6,424 nucleotides of DNA from Campylobacteraceae bacterium (GTDB lineage Bacteria; Campylobacterota; Campylobacteria; Campylobacterales; Sulfurovaceae): positions 1-6,424 of the forward strand of contig JALVPA010000053.1 in assembly GCA_027026055.1 (NCBI GenBank). Direction: 5' to 3'. Positions 5,866-6,424 of the stretch are shown here, one piece after another (the stretch's first letter is position 1; each line of letters begins with the position of its first letter). The notes beneath the pieces are model-generated. The model saw only the letters and a program-made list of their open reading frames with translations, had not been told where the DNA came from and did not search any database. Position numbers and translations under genes: made by a program.

Positions 5866-6424
5866 AAAAGTCGTCGAAGTCGAGGCTACCTTTGGAATAG
5901 TTGGTGACGTTGCCTTCGAAGAAGTTGGTTTTTTGGTCGTTAAATTTGGAGAAGTTGTCCACCCATTTGATAGGGTGCTCTACGTTATAAAGCGGTTCGA
6001 GTCCCACCGCTTTGAGCCGCTGATCCGCCAAATATTGAATATACTGTTCGATAATGGCGTCGGTAAGTCCCAATATCTGACCTTGGGTGATATACGCCCC
6101 CCAGTCGCTCTCCAGCTTGACCGCCGCGCGGAACATCTCGTACACCTCGTCGATCAAATCGGGTGTAAAGAGCTCGGGGCGTTCGCGTTTGGTGGTGTTG
6201 ATCATGTTTTGGAAAATAAGCAGATGCGTCACCTCGTCGCGCTGGATAAAGCGTATCATTTGCGCGGAACCCAGCATCTTGTCGGCACGGGCGAGGGTAT
6301 ACATGTAGGTAAATCCGCTGTAGAAGTAAATCCCCTCCAAAATCTGGTTGGCGAACATCGCTTTGACGATATTGCGATCGCTCGGATCTTCCGCCAAAAC
6401 TTCGTAAACCTTGGCGATGGCGTC
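5864..6424 (-). CDS. nrdB: Class I ribonucleotide reductase beta subunit, C-terminal part (5' partial)
   Basis: The frame runs off the right edge of the window, leaving 186 residues of the C-terminal half. NrdB carries the di-metal/radical cofactor that NrdA uses to reduce ribonucleotides to deoxyribonucleotides. Numbering from the window edge, metal ligands are visible at Glu30 (QILEGIYFYSGF) and at Glu64 and His67 (RDEVTHLL). These match the E. coli pattern LFEGIRFYVSF and RDEALHL. The tyrosyl-radical region lies outside the window, so class Ia versus other subclasses cannot be settled here. The C terminus ends in an acidic-aromatic tail (SLDFDDF), the part that docks on NrdA in this family. 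It is the most upstream minus-strand gene seen, followed 9 bases later by the nitrilase-like gene. nrdA is not in the window. Confidence 0.95.
   Translation of the reverse strand, partial: DAIAKVYEVLAEDPSDRNIVKAMFANQILEGIYFYSGFTYMYTLARADKMLGSAQMIRFIQRDEVTHLLIFQNMINTTKRERPELFTPDLIDEVYEMFRAAVKLESDWGAYITQGQILGLTDAIIEQYIQYLADQRLKAVGLEPLYNVEHPIKWVDNFSKFNDQKTNFFEGNVTNYSKGSLDFDDF

Noticed and set aside
1..6424. Mobile element, CRISPR array, tRNA or attachment site
   Set aside because: No direct repeats with regular spacers, transposase or integrase motifs, terminal inverted repeats or tRNA-like folds were found; base and codon usage look even across the window.

Overview
The window looks like chromosomal DNA of a Campylobacterota (Epsilonproteobacteria) species of moderate, roughly balanced GC. 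The grounds are family-level: the class I ribonucleotide reductase beta subunit, the PCMT and the Bat/MoxR proteins have the character I associate with Sulfurimonas/Sulfurovum/Hydrogenimonas-type bacteria, and the two candidate promoters have a -10-like box in AT-rich DNA with no clear -35. I cannot name a genus. Coding density is very high, no gap exceeds about 90 bases, and I see no rRNA, tRNA, insertion sequence, phage gene or CRISPR.

Left half, plus strand (1-3711): the 3' part of a Bat/MoxR operon. In order: the C-terminal part of a membrane-anchored TPR protein (probably a BatB-type von Willebrand A protein fused to a BatC-type TPR domain, cut by the window edge), BatD (signal peptide, periplasmic domains, one membrane helix, cytoplasmic tail), a MoxR-family AAA+ ATPase, a possible 27-codon ORF, and a short soluble DUF58 protein. 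Neighbouring genes overlap by 20, 8 and (through the small ORF) 4 bases, so translation is probably coupled. The likely joint role is a MoxR ATPase working on, or with, VWA-type and BatD envelope proteins in assembly or stress tolerance of envelope or metal-dependent complexes. MoxR and DUF58 sit after batD, whereas the textbook arrangement puts them first.

Right half, minus strand (read from 6424 down to 3715): the C-terminal part of nrdB, then 9 bases later a nitrilase-superfamily amidohydrolase with an intact Glu-Lys-Cys triad, then pcm (protein-L-isoaspartate O-methyltransferase), then an unrecognised protein with an N-terminal helix-turn-helix, a central coiled coil and a basic C-terminal domain. 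nrdB and the amidohydrolase are clearly co-transcribed. pcm and the helix-turn-helix gene each have a plausible promoter of their own. The two halves meet tail to tail with only 3 bases between stop codons (3712-3714).

The points most worth a second look are the helix-turn-helix/coiled-coil protein, the small ORF and Shine-Dalgarno hairpin before the DUF58 gene, and the permuted Bat gene order. I found no clear evidence of a wholly new multi-gene system here.
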